A stretch of 64,000 nt of DNA, from positions 56,737-120,736 of the forward strand of contig JACRJZ010000124.1 of NCBI GenBank assembly GCA_016219875.1. Reading direction: 5' to 3'. The position numbers and the translations under genes were made by a program. Source of the stretch: Verrucomicrobiota bacterium (GTDB lineage Bacteria; Verrucomicrobiota; Verrucomicrobiia; Limisphaerales; JACRJZ01). Below are positions 19,504 to 27,854 of the stretch, piece after piece. Under the pieces are notes generated by a model. That model saw nothing but the letters and a program-made list of their open reading frames with translations. It searched no databases and had not been told where the DNA came from. Numbering within the stretch: position 1 is the first letter of the stretch; the number at the start of each line of letters is the position of its first letter.

Positions 19504-20247
19504 TCATTGGGTGGGGACCGGGCACGCAAGGCTCCATCCCACATCGCCATTTCGGAAAAGCCCGCTTCCCTTTGAAGTCTCCGTCGCCCCTGTGCTCAGG
19601 GCCTTTTCTTGAGAAGGGTAAACTGGGGAAACCGAGCCTAAACTCATGATGAATTTGATGCCGTCGGCCACGGACATGTCGAGTTTGACCACCTCGGCCT
19701 CCGGCACCAGGACGATGGAGCCGCTGGTGAGGGGCGGGGTCGGCACGAAGACGCTCAGCAGCGTTTTACGGGTCTTGGCATGAACTTCGCCGTTTTGCGT
19801 CCCGGTGATGAACCCGAGGGAGTAGAGGCCGGGCCGCGGAAACTCCACCAGCACCACCTGTTTGAACGTGGCCGCCCGGTTGGAGGTGAACGCTTCATTG
19901 ATTTGCTTGAGGGCACTGTAAATCTTGTTGAGCAGGGGCACGCGCATCAACGCGAGGTCCACGAGCCGGATCAGTTTCTTGCCAAAATAGTCGCGGGCCA
20001 GCCTGCCGACCAAGCCCACCAGCAGTATCGCCACCACCAGGGCCAGCATGCTCCAGTAAAGGTGCAGTGGCCCCTCGCCGTTGCGCGCGTGCGTCCAGGC
20101 CTTGGGCACAAACAGGAGCAAGGCGTCCGTGAAATTGGCCACCGTGCCAAACAGCCAGATGACAACTCCAATGGAAACCGCCGCCGGCAAGACCACCGCC
20201 AGGCCCGTCAAAAAGGCTGCTTTCCAGTGTGCAAAGAGTGTCTTCAT
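19504..20247 (-). CDS. DUF502 family inner-membrane protein
   Basis: 247 residues from ATG 20247 (MKTLFAHWKAAFLTGLAVVLP). Two long hydrophobic helices (AAFLTGLAVVLPAAVSIGVV and LYWSMLALVVAILLVGLVGR) are followed by the conserved soluble part: RVPLLNKIYSALKQINEAF, VVLVEFPRPGLYSLGFITG and SVFVPTPPLTSGSIVLVPE. These are hallmarks of DUF502, a family of about 200-250 residues of unknown function that often lies with stress or envelope genes. The upstream frame to 20466 is a read-back and overlaps the entericidin gene. Confidence 0.85.
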   Translation of the reverse strand: MKTLFAHWKAAFLTGLAVVLPAAVSIGVVIWLFGTVANFTDALLLFVPKAWTHARNGEGPLHLYWSMLALVVAILLVGLVGRLARDYFGKKLIRLVDLALMRVPLLNKIYSALKQINEAFTSNRAATFKQVVLVEFPRPGLYSLGFITGTQNGEVHAKTRKTLLSVFVPTPPLTSGSIVLVPEAEVVKLDMSVADGIKFIMSLGSVSPVYPSQEKALSTGATETSKGSGLFRNGDVGWSLACPVPTQ

Positions 20248-20393
20248 GTTTGTGTGCCGAAATGCTTGCTGTTCAAAACCGCGCCTTGAGGGTGACGAGA
20301 GAAACGCTGAGGCCGCCCAAGAAAGGCGCACCCTCCAGAGCCGATCGCTGCACCGGCAGTCCCGTGCTCCAACTCTTCTCGGCAGCCGAAGAA

Positions 20394-20549
20394 TTACTTG
20401 GTGCCGCGCTGAATCCCCTCGCCGGCATTCTGCATGTCCTCGCCGAAGCCGTGAGCAGTCCGACAACCGACGCCGACAATGGCCAGCAGGGTGATGGCCA
20501 GGAACACAAGAACGAAACGTTGAACCAGTGTGATCTGATGGTTTTTCAT
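20394..20549 (-). CDS. Entericidin-family small lipoprotein
   Basis: 51 residues (MKNHQITLVQRF...). A signal peptide ends in the lipobox IVGVGC; the mature part GFGEDMQNAGEGIQRGTK matches entericidin A/B proteins (xGxGxDxQxxGxxI). In E. coli entericidins are stress-induced outer-membrane lipoproteins. The promoter box lies at 20582-20607, and its -10-like hexamer TGTTAT at 20556-20561 puts transcription start at or within a base or two of the ATG, so the mRNA may be leaderless; no Shine-Dalgarno is visible. It is too short for most gene finders. Confidence 0.82.
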   Translation of the reverse strand: MKNHQITLVQRFVLVFLAITLLAIVGVGCRTAHGFGEDMQNAGEGIQRGTK

Positions 20550-20581
20550 GTCGTGATAACAGAACCCAAACACCGCGCGCG

Positions 20582-20607
20582 CGCTATGGGGTGTTCACCC
20601 CATAGCG
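20582..20607 (-). promoter_or_regulatory. Palindromic promoter box 1 (entericidin)
   Basis: A 26-bp near-perfect palindrome, symmetric except for the two central bases. Read towards the gene it ends ACCCCATAGCG. TGTTAT at 20556-20561 is a -10 candidate 22 bases past CCCCATAG. Least TA-like but best palindrome of the 12 boxes. Confidence 0.8.
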
Positions 20608-20786
20608 CTGTATTGATGATTGCTCTTGCTCGGCGCCGGCTGCGATAGGCAAACCCCTGCGGCATATCATGGCGAAATCACAACCCGATAAAAACACGTC
20701 GGATGCCCATGCACCGCATGTGGGATGGTCACGATCCCGCCGGTGCCAGACAGGGTCTGCAAGTCCGTCCACCGCGGGGTCGCTGC

Positions 20787-21311
20787 TCAGCCCTTGGTGT
20801 CCCAGTGCTGGTACGGCAGGCGGTGCCTGAAGGTGTTGACCAACACCGTGCCGCAGCCCTCGGGGCCGAAGCTGGCACGGTCGGCCGCGCGGAGGACCTC
20901 TTTCACCGTTTCCAACAACTGGTGCGGAGCGAAGGGTTTGAGCAGGGTGGCGGCAAGCTGGAGCCACGGGTGCCGCTCCAGTTCCTCCGTGTGCAGTGAT
21001 CCGGAGGCCAGGATGACCGGCAGGGTCATGCGCGCGCAACGCACCTTCTTGACCAGTTCCAAGCCGGACAATCTGGGCATGTCGTGGTCGGTGATCAGGA
21101 GGTCGAAATGGTTCGCATGAAGCGCCTCCCAGCCTGCGGCCCCGTCTTCCGCGGCGTCCACCTCGTAGCCGGAGCGAAGCAGCACTTGGGCGTTGAGTTG
21201 GCGGACGGCCAGGTCGTCCTCGACCACGAGAATGCGCTGGGAGGGATTCGCCGGGATTCGAGTTGCCGCGGCAGCGGCTTTGGCAGAGGGGAGGTCAAGG
21301 AGTGTGTTCAT
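20787..21311 (-). CDS. Stand-alone response-regulator receiver protein
   Basis: 174 residues from ATG 21311 (MNTLLDLPSAKAA); the frame extends to 21422 with low-complexity sequence. A CheY-like receiver spans about residues 25-145: acidic pocket VVEDDLA, phospho-Asp in LLITDHDMPRLSG, switch Ser in ILASGS, and conserved Lys in LLKPFAP. No output domain follows, only a tail of about 30 residues. Such single-domain regulators pass phosphate or bind partner proteins. It follows the 77-residue gene at 21410-21643, whose promoter carries the palindromic box, so it may be in the same regulon. Cognate kinase unknown. Confidence 0.85.
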   Translation of the reverse strand: MNTLLDLPSAKAAAAATRIPANPSQRILVVEDDLAVRQLNAQVLLRSGYEVDAAEDGAAGWEALHANHFDLLITDHDMPRLSGLELVKKVRCARMTLPVILASGSLHTEELERHPWLQLAATLLKPFAPHQLLETVKEVLRAADRASFGPEGCGTVLVNTFRHRLPYQHWDTKG

Positions 21312-21409
21312 CTCTATGGCGGGATACTGCTGAGGCTTTGGAACTGCTGCCCTACGAGCCAACGCGGCTTCATCCTCGGTGAGCATGGCCGCCGGACCAA
21401 GGAAGCTTC

Positions 21410-21643
21410 TCATGGGAGGCAACTCCTCTGCTCCAACGCGCTGACCGGATGCGCAAGGAAAAGATGTGCGTACAGTTCTTGCGGTGGGATTGCATCGCCG
21501 ATCTCAACGCGGCGGCAGCAGACTGTGTAGATGTCCGTTTCCCAGCTAGCGATTTCGATTCCGGATCGGTTCACGTCGTGAGGCAAAACCGGAGGCGGCC
21601 GCCGGACTGACTTTCCCGCGTGGATGAACTTCTTGTTTCTCAT
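21410..21643 (-). CDS. Small protein of unknown function in the box regulon
   Basis: 77 residues (MRNKKFIHAGKSVRRPP...). No family recognised; the middle reads ASWETDIYTVCCRRVEIGDA. It is kept because the gene stands exactly 33 bases from a promoter box, the same spacing as entericidin, with a good -10 TAAATT at 21651-21656, again predicting a leaderless or near-leaderless message. It precedes the receiver protein gene by about 100 bases on the same strand. Confidence 0.5.
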   Translation of the reverse strand: MRNKKFIHAGKSVRRPPPVLPHDVNRSGIEIASWETDIYTVCCRRVEIGDAIPPQELYAHLFLAHPVSALEQRSCLP

Positions 21644-21675
21644 GCCGCATAATTTACGCCGAAACCCCTGGCGGG

Positions 21676-21700
21676 CGCTATGGGGTGTTTACCCTATACG
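21676..21700 (-). promoter_or_regulatory. Palindromic promoter box 2 (77-residue gene and receiver)
   Basis: Read towards the gene: TATAGGGT-AAAC-ACCCCATAGCG. -10 candidate TAAATT at 21651-21656, spacer 21 from CCCCATAG. Confidence 0.8.
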
Positions 21701-21745
21701 AGGACCTCTCTGACTTCAGCCGTTTCCCTGCGTTGGCGCGTGGTT

Positions 21746-21917
21746 TCAAGGGGTCAACGCGCCGACAGTGCCCCCGGTCAGCGCGAATGGCACCGTCAAC
21801 CCATCTGCCATGCCGATCACCACGTTGCGGACGGTGTCGCTCCCGGAGAGATGTATTCCAATGTGTTGCACACGTTCGGCGAGTTGATGATGAACCTCAC
21901 AAGTAATGTTGCCCTTT
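21746..21917 (-). pseudogene. N-terminal fragment of a VIT1/CCC1-like transporter (copy 1)
   Basis: The minus frame ending at TGA 21746 reads GSDTVRNVVIGMADGLTVPF, then ALTGGTVGALTP and stop. This matches the first membrane segment of VIT1/CCC1-type iron or manganese transporters (RD.V.GM.DGLTVPFALA). Proteins of this family have about 230 residues; here only about 45 codons remain and no ATG precedes them. A related fragment lies at 55764-55863. It sits between box 2 and the P-type ATPase gene. Confidence 0.6.
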
Positions 21918-21941
21918 GTTTACTTCCCTCATCAACTGGTT

Positions 21942-24791
21942 CTACCTGGGTGCGGTTGGGTTGACTGGTTGGTCGGGAAGAGACGCAGCACCGCGTCGTT
22001 GGTTTCGCACCACCTTCACCAGTTCCAGAACCAACAGCGGGATGGCACCCAGCGCGAGCAGCAGGAAGCAATCGGCGAACGGCATGGAGGATGTCTTCAG
22101 GAAGCGGCCCAGCATCGCGTTGTGTTGACTCCACACCTGGAGGCCGAAGGAAATCGCCACCACAATGATGAGGTTGACGTTCGTGAAAAGAGGGATGCGC
22201 CAGACCGGCTTGGTTTCGCTGCGGGCACCGAAGGACCGCAGGAGTTCGGCGAAGACCAGCACGGCGAAAGCGTAGGTGCGAGCCGTTTCCGTGGTCCCCG
22301 ACTTCAGGACATAGAGGTAAACCGCAAACGCCACACCCCCTGTGAGGAAGCCGGTGAGGCCCATCGTGCGGAGGAAGCTGCGGTTCGTGATGCGCTCCGA
22401 CCGGCGTCGTGGGTGGCGCTTCATCACATCGGGGTCGATGGGGTCGGTCGCGAGGCAGAGCGCGGGCAGGCCATCGGTGACGAGGTTGATCCAGAGCAGG
22501 TGAATCGGCAGCAGCGGTGTGGGCAGGCCGATGATCACACAGACGGTCATGAGCAGGAGTTCGCCGGTGTTGCCAGCCAGCAGGTATTGCAGCGTTTTGC
22601 GGATGTTGGCGTAAATGCCGCGCCCCTCCTCAACGGCGGCGACGATCGTGGCAAAGTTGTCATCGGTGATGATCATGTCCGCCGCTTGCTTGGTGACTTC
22701 CGTTCCCGCGCGTCCCATGGCGATGCCGATGTCGGCACCTTTGATGGCCGGGGCGTCGTTGACGCCGTCGCCGGTCATCGCGACCACCGCCTCATTCGCT
22801 TTCCACGCGCGGATGATGCGCAGCTTGTGTTCAGCAGTGACGCGGGCATAGACGGCGATCTTGGAGACACGCTTGTGAAGTTCGGCGTCGGACATCTTGT
22901 CCAACTCGACACCCGCGATGGCCACGTCGTCGGCTGAAGCGATGCCGATTTCCCGCGCAATGGCCGTGGCGGTGTGCGGATGGTCGCCGGTAATCATCAC
23001 TACGCGGATGCCGGCCGCGTGACATTTTGCGACGGCCGCTTTGGCCTCCTGTCGCGGCGGATCATACATTCCTGTCAAACCAACGAACACGAGGTCGCGC
23101 TCGACATTCTCAGCGGTGAGGCCATCCACCTTGTTCGTAGCAGCCGACGTAAGGAGGCTTTGACCTGTCCCGGCGGAAGAACTGAGCCTCCTCACGTCGG
23201 CTGCTACGGGTTGATTTATCTCCAGGTCGCGCCAAGCCGAGCCGAGCACGCGCAGGGCCTGTTGCGCCATCGCGGTGTTTTGCGCCAAGATGTGCTGGCG
23301 ATCCGCGTCCGTCATGGGACGGACGCCGGTGCCGGTGTAAAGGTTTGCGCAGCGCTCCAGCAGCACGTCGGGCGCACCGTTGACGAAGGCGCGGAGCTTT
23401 CCGTCCGGCAACTCGCGAATCACCGCGCTCAGTTTGCGGTCGGAGTCGAAGGGAATCTCGTGATGCTTGGGCCATTCCTTCTCGACGCGTTCGCGGTCGC
23501 CACCGGCCTTCAGGCCAGCGGCGAGCAAGGCGCCTTCGGTGGGATCACCGACGGTTTTCCATTTTCCGTCTTCCTGGACGAGATGCGCGTTGTTGCAGCC
23601 GAGGAGAACGGTCACGAGTTCGAGCAACGGCGCGGCGTGCTGTGCTTCCACCTTCTTGCCCTCGTAGCGCACTTCGCCGTCCGGGCCGTAGCCTTCACCG
23701 GTGACTGCGTAGCTCTGGCCGGCGACATAAAGCGCGCGCACGGTCATCTCGCCGACCGTCAAGGTGCCGGTCTTGTCCGTGCAAATCACCGTCGTGGAGC
23801 CGAGCGTCTCGACGGCGGGCAGCTTGCGCACGAGCGCGCGGCGGCGCGACATGCGTAACACTCCAAGCGCGAGCGAAACCGTGACGACGGCGGGCAACCC
23901 CTCCGGCACGGCGGCCACCGCAAGACTCACCGAGGTCATGAACAACTCAAGGAGCTTCGTCCCGCGCAGCAAGCCCAGCACGAACAGCAGCGCGACGATG
24001 CCCAGCGCGGCCCAGACGAGCACCCGCCCAAAGGACTCCAGCTTTTTCTCCAGCGGGGTGCGTTCTTCTGCCCCCGCTTCTTCAATCAGTCCGGCGATCC
24101 GGCCCAACTCCGTGTTCATCGCCGTGGCCACGACGACGGCCTGACCCGTGCCCGCCGCCACACTTGTGCCCATGAACACCATGTTCTCGCGGTCGCCGAG
24201 CGGAACCTCGTCTCGCTCCAAAGTGGCGGGCCGCTTGTTCTCCGCTTCTGATTCGCCGGTCAACGTGGCTTCGATGCACTTGAGCGAGGCCGCGGTCAGC
24301 AGCCGGGCATCCGCCGCGACCAGATCGCCAGCCTCCAGCGCGAGGATGTCGCCGGTGACAATGCCCGAGGCTGGAATGGAAATAACTTTTCCATCACGTC
24401 GCACTTTGGCTTGCGGGGCGGTCAGCTTCTTGAGCGCCGCGATGGATTTCTCCGCGTTGAACTCCTGGTAGAAGCCGATGACGGCGTTGAGGACGACGAT
24501 GGCGAGGATGGCGATGGCGTCCACCACTTCTCCCAGCACGCCGGAGATGACACCAGCCGCGATTAGAATCCAGATGAGGAGGCTCTTGAATTGGCCGAGG
24601 AGAATTTGCCACGGGCTGATGCGCTTGCCTTCCTTCAACTCGTTCGGGCCGTTGGCCGCGAGGCGTTGCGCCGCTTCCTGCGATGAAAGCCCTTCCGCGG
24701 TGGAAGCAACCTCGGCCAGCACCTCCTCAGCCGACTGGCTGTGCCAGGCTTTGCCCTTCGGCTGTGCGGCTATGGCCGGTGCCGTGGTCAT
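21942..24791 (-). CDS. P2-type cation-transporting ATPase (calcium pump-like)
   Basis: 949 residues from ATG 24791. All P-type signatures are present: TGES (actuator), PEGLP in helix 4, phosphorylation site CTDKTGTLT, KxxGDPTEGAL, MITGDHPHTA and MTGDGVNDAPA; the C-terminal six-helix domain marks P2A/P2B pumps. It exports Ca2+ or a similar ion across the inner membrane using ATP. The ATG overlaps the TGA of phosphoketolase as ATGA (24788-24791), so the two are translationally coupled. About residues 528-551, in the nucleotide-binding domain, are encoded by a palindromic repeat (RRLSSSAGTGQSLLTSAAT) inserted in frame. Confidence 0.94.
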   Translation of the reverse strand: MTTAPAIAAQPKGKAWHSQSAEEVLAEVASTAEGLSSQEAAQRLAANGPNELKEGKRISPWQILLGQFKSLLIWILIAAGVISGVLGEVVDAIAILAIVVLNAVIGFYQEFNAEKSIAALKKLTAPQAKVRRDGKVISIPASGIVTGDILALEAGDLVAADARLLTAASLKCIEATLTGESEAENKRPATLERDEVPLGDRENMVFMGTSVAAGTGQAVVVATAMNTELGRIAGLIEEAGAEERTPLEKKLESFGRVLVWAALGIVALLFVLGLLRGTKLLELFMTSVSLAVAAVPEGLPAVVTVSLALGVLRMSRRRALVRKLPAVETLGSTTVICTDKTGTLTVGEMTVRALYVAGQSYAVTGEGYGPDGEVRYEGKKVEAQHAAPLLELVTVLLGCNNAHLVQEDGKWKTVGDPTEGALLAAGLKAGGDRERVEKEWPKHHEIPFDSDRKLSAVIRELPDGKLRAFVNGAPDVLLERCANLYTGTGVRPMTDADRQHILAQNTAMAQQALRVLGSAWRDLEINQPVAADVRRLSSSAGTGQSLLTSAATNKVDGLTAENVERDLVFVGLTGMYDPPRQEAKAAVAKCHAAGIRVVMITGDHPHTATAIAREIGIASADDVAIAGVELDKMSDAELHKRVSKIAVYARVTAEHKLRIIRAWKANEAVVAMTGDGVNDAPAIKGADIGIAMGRAGTEVTKQAADMIITDDNFATIVAAVEEGRGIYANIRKTLQYLLAGNTGELLLMTVCVIIGLPTPLLPIHLLWINLVTDGLPALCLATDPIDPDVMKRHPRRRSERITNRSFLRTMGLTGFLTGGVAFAVYLYVLKSGTTETARTYAFAVLVFAELLRSFGARSETKPVWRIPLFTNVNLIIVVAISFGLQVWSQHNAMLGRFLKTSSMPFADCFLLLALGAIPLLVLELVKVVRNQRRGAASLPDQPVNPTAPR
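23137..23207. repeat. Palindromic element (GTAGCAGCCGACGT family) in frame in the ATPase gene
   Basis: GTAGCAGCCGACGTAAGGAG at the left is inverted as CTCCTCACGTCGGCTGCTAC at the right, about 71 bp in all. It is translated through. Related copies: 26361-26448 in phosphoketolase and one arm at 10381-10403. Confidence 0.85.
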
Positions 24792-27253
24792 GCGCGGGCT
24801 TTTGATTGGCCCCACCGCCAGTTCCGAATCTCCGGCAGGTCCTCGCCGAACTTCTCGATGTATTGGCGGTGCTCGATGAGTTGGTCGCGGATGGCTTGCT
24901 TGACGTAGGCGGCGCGCGGGCCGAGGGCGGGCACACGGTCAATCACGTCGGCGACGAGATGGAAGCGGTCCAGGTCGTTCATCACCACGATGTCAAAGGG
25001 AGTCGAGGTGGTGCCTTCCTCCTTGTAACCGCGCACGTGGAGGTTCGGATGGTTGGTGCGGCGATAGGTGAGCCGGTGAATCAGCCAGGGATAGCCGTGG
25101 TAGGCGAAGATGATCGGCTTGTCGGTGGTGAAGAGCGTGTCGAAATCTTTGTCGGTTAGACCGTGGGGATGCTCGCTGCGCGGCTGGAGCTTCATCAAAT
25201 CGACCACGTTGATCACCCGGACCTTCAAGGCGGGGAAATGGGTGTGGAGCAATTCCACCGCGGCCAGGGTTTCGAGAGTGGGTACGTCGCCGGCGCACGC
25301 CATCACGACATCGGGCTCGCCGCCCTGGTCGTTGCTCGCCCACGGCCAGATGCCGATGCCGGCGATGCAATGTTTGATGGCGGCGTCCATGTCGAGCCAC
25401 TGCGGCGCGGGTTGCTTGCCGGCCACAATCACGTTCACGTAGTTGCGGCTGCGCAGGCAGTGGTCGGTCACAGAGAGGAGCGTGTTCGCATCGGGCGGCA
25501 GATAGACGCGGATGATCTCCGCCTTCTTGTTGATGACGTGGTCAATGAAGCCGGGATCCTGATGGCTGAAGCCGTTGTGGTCCTGCCGCCAGACGTGCGA
25601 GGAAAGGAGGTAGTTCAGGGAGGCAATGGGCCGCCGCCAGGGAATGTGATTGGCCACCTTGAGCCACTTGGCGTGCTGGTTGAACATCGAATCGACGATG
25701 TGGATGAAGGCCTCGTAGCAGGAGAAGAAACCGTGGCGGCCCGTGAGCAGGTAACCTTCGAGCCAGCCTTCGCACTGATGCTCGCTCAACATTTCCATGA
25801 CGCGGCCGTCGGGGGCGACGTGGTCATCGAGGGGAATGATCCCGGCGGTGGAGCAGCGGTTCGTCACCTCGAAGACGGTGCCCCAGCGGTTCGAGGCGGT
25901 CTCGTCCGGGCTGAAGACGCGGAAGTTGGCGGGGTTGAGTTTCACCACGTCACGAATGAGCTGGCCCTGGACCCGGGTGGCTTCGGCGTCCACGGCGCCG
26001 GGCTTCGGCACCTCGACGGCGTACGAGCGGAAGTCGGGCATGCACAGGTCGCGCAAGAGGAGGCCGCCGTTGGCGTGGGGATTGGCGCTCATGCGGCGCT
26101 CGCCATTGGGGGCCAACTCGGCGAGTTCAGGGCGCAGCTTGCCGGCTCGGTCGAACAACTCTTGCGGGCGATAGCTGCGCAGCCACTTCTCCAGAATCTT
26201 CACGTGCCCCGGATGACTCATCTCGCCCATCGGCACCTGGTGGGAGCGGAACGTGCCTTCGGCTGGTTTGCCATCGACAAACTTGGGACCGGTCCAGCCC
26301 TTCGGTGAGCGCAGGATGATCATGGGCCAGCGGGGGCGTTCCGTGGAGCCGGTTTGAGCAGTAGCAGCCGACGTTAGGAGGCTCTGAGCTTCTCTGGTCG
26401 CCCGCCTGGACATCGGGGATAATGGAGCCTGGTTACCTCGGCTGCTACGAGCGTGGCGTTGGATGCGCTGGATCTCGGCCACCGCGGTGTCGAGCGTGGC
26501 GGCCATGAGCTGGTGCATCTTCATCGGATCGTCGCCCTCGACGAAATAGGGCGTGTAGCCGTAGCCGCGGAAGAGGGCTTCCAGTTCGTCATGCGGAATG
26601 CGGGCCAGCACGGTGGGGCCGGCGATCTTGTAGCCGTTCAAGTGCAGGATGGGCAGCACGGCTCCGTCGTGGACGGGATTGAGGAATTTGTTCGAGTGCC
26701 AACTCGTGGCGAGCGGGCCGGTTTCCGCCTCGCCATCGCCGACGACGCAAGCGACGAGCAGGTCAGGATTATCGAACGCCGCGCCGAACGCGTGCGACAG
26801 CGAATAACCCAGCTCGCCACCCTCGTGAATCGAGCCGGGTGTCTCGGGCGCGACGTGACTTGGGATGCCGCCGGGGAAGGAGAACTGTTTGAACAGTCGC
26901 TTCATCCCGTTCTCGTCTGAGGCGATGTTGGGATAGACCTCGCTGTAGGTGCCTTCGAGATAGGCGTTCGCCACAAGCCCAGGGCCGCCATGGCCCGGCC
27001 CGGTGATGTAGATCATGTTTAATTCCTGTTCCTTGATGACGCGGTTGAAGTGAACGTAGATGAAGTTCAGGCCGGGCGTGGTGCCCCAATGGCCGAGGAG
27101 CCGGGGCTTGATGTGCGCCAGCTTGAGGGGTTTCTTCAAGAGCGGATTGTCGTAGAGATAAATCTGTCCGACCGAAAGGTAGTTCGCCGCGCGCCAATAG
27201 GCGTCCAGCTTGCGGAGCACTTCTGGGGTGAGTGTGTTTGTCTTTGCTTTCAT
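24788..27253 (-). CDS. xfp: Phosphoketolase (xylulose-5-P/fructose-6-P)
   Basis: 821 residues from ATG 27253 (MKAKTNTLTPEVLRKL), family-typical (about 790-820). The thiamine-diphosphate enzyme splits xylulose 5-phosphate or fructose 6-phosphate with phosphate into acetyl phosphate plus an aldose phosphate. Signatures: YITGPGHGGPGLVANAYLEG (binding loop with HGG), GGELGYSLSHAFGAAFDNP, GDGEAETGPLA (TPP motif), EGYLLTGRHGFFSCYEAF and HDHNGFSHQDPGF-like loop. An acetate kinase is not in view. Residues 306-334 come from an in-frame palindromic repeat (RRATREAQSLLTSAATAQTG). Coupled to the downstream ATPase by an ATGA overlap. Confidence 0.95.
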   Translation of the reverse strand: MKAKTNTLTPEVLRKLDAYWRAANYLSVGQIYLYDNPLLKKPLKLAHIKPRLLGHWGTTPGLNFIYVHFNRVIKEQELNMIYITGPGHGGPGLVANAYLEGTYSEVYPNIASDENGMKRLFKQFSFPGGIPSHVAPETPGSIHEGGELGYSLSHAFGAAFDNPDLLVACVVGDGEAETGPLATSWHSNKFLNPVHDGAVLPILHLNGYKIAGPTVLARIPHDELEALFRGYGYTPYFVEGDDPMKMHQLMAATLDTAVAEIQRIQRHARSSRGNQAPLSPMSRRATREAQSLLTSAATAQTGSTERPRWPMIILRSPKGWTGPKFVDGKPAEGTFRSHQVPMGEMSHPGHVKILEKWLRSYRPQELFDRAGKLRPELAELAPNGERRMSANPHANGGLLLRDLCMPDFRSYAVEVPKPGAVDAEATRVQGQLIRDVVKLNPANFRVFSPDETASNRWGTVFEVTNRCSTAGIIPLDDHVAPDGRVMEMLSEHQCEGWLEGYLLTGRHGFFSCYEAFIHIVDSMFNQHAKWLKVANHIPWRRPIASLNYLLSSHVWRQDHNGFSHQDPGFIDHVINKKAEIIRVYLPPDANTLLSVTDHCLRSRNYVNVIVAGKQPAPQWLDMDAAIKHCIAGIGIWPWASNDQGGEPDVVMACAGDVPTLETLAAVELLHTHFPALKVRVINVVDLMKLQPRSEHPHGLTDKDFDTLFTTDKPIIFAYHGYPWLIHRLTYRRTNHPNLHVRGYKEEGTTSTPFDIVVMNDLDRFHLVADVIDRVPALGPRAAYVKQAIRDQLIEHRQYIEKFGEDLPEIRNWRWGQSKARA
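26361..26448. repeat. Palindromic element (GTAGCAGCCGACGT family) in frame in phosphoketolase
   Basis: GTAGCAGCCGACGTTAGGAG at the left and CTCGGCTGCTAC at the right, about 88 bp. The arms match the element in the neighbouring ATPase gene, while the loop differs. Read through without a stop. Confidence 0.85.
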
Positions 27254-27386
27254 GTTACGAAACTGAAGTAACGTCTTAACCATGCAATCGCTTCGTGCGC
27301 GAAGCAAATGCCGCCTGCTTTCAGGTTTCAGGCAAGTGGCGGGGGGCATGCCAACGTCGCAGCCGCGAGGGCGCAACCGAACTGCG

Positions 27387-27842
27387 TTACCCGGATCTAT
27401 GGCTGAAGCTCGCGCGGTCGTCTGCTTCGAGCCAGTCGAACGTGGTGTTCGTCACCGGATTCAGGAAGAGCTTCGAGCAATTCGCCATGAAGGCAGCGCG
27501 CGTTTCTGGAGTCTTCATCGGGCTGCTGGCTTCCATTTCATCCGACCAGGTTTTGATTTCAGCCGCCGTTCTTCTCGTGCCGTTGGCCTGCAGCCAGGCC
27601 CCAACTTCTTCATAGTCGTTCAAAGTTTGAACGGCGGCTTGAAATTGCTCGGCGGTGATGCCTTTGAAGCTGAAGAGCAGCTTGTCCAGCGGACAATCGT
27701 AGCGATATTCGCCCGGCGTTCCCGCCAGGCTGGCGCGGCATTTGTCAACGGCACGGCTGGCGATCACGAAGCCGGCGAGGCGTGCGCGCGGACTGTGGGG
27801 GGCTTGTTTGGCCAAGTCTCGGACGATGATCGGGGAGTTCAT
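27387..27842 (-). CDS. DUF5069 domain protein
   Basis: 151 residues from ATG 27842. DUF5069 is recognised from DLAKQAPHSPRARLAGFVIA, then VDKCRASLAGTPGEYRYDCP, LDKLLFSFKGI and AWLQANGT. The family is small, cytoplasmic and of unknown function, found mainly in Verrucomicrobiota and related groups. It lies 12 bases after dnaK on the same strand, so it is probably translated from the dnaK message; a link with protein folding is inference only. Confidence 0.85.
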   Translation of the reverse strand: MNSPIIVRDLAKQAPHSPRARLAGFVIASRAVDKCRASLAGTPGEYRYDCPLDKLLFSFKGITAEQFQAAVQTLNDYEEVGAWLQANGTRRTAAEIKTWSDEMEASSPMKTPETRAAFMANCSKLFLNPVTNTTFDWLEADDRASFSHRSG

Positions 27843-27854
27843 AGTGTCATCCGG

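Noticed and set aside
20570..20584. Alternating GC run next to box 1
   Set aside because: Short, unremarkable for this base composition, and not present at the other boxes.
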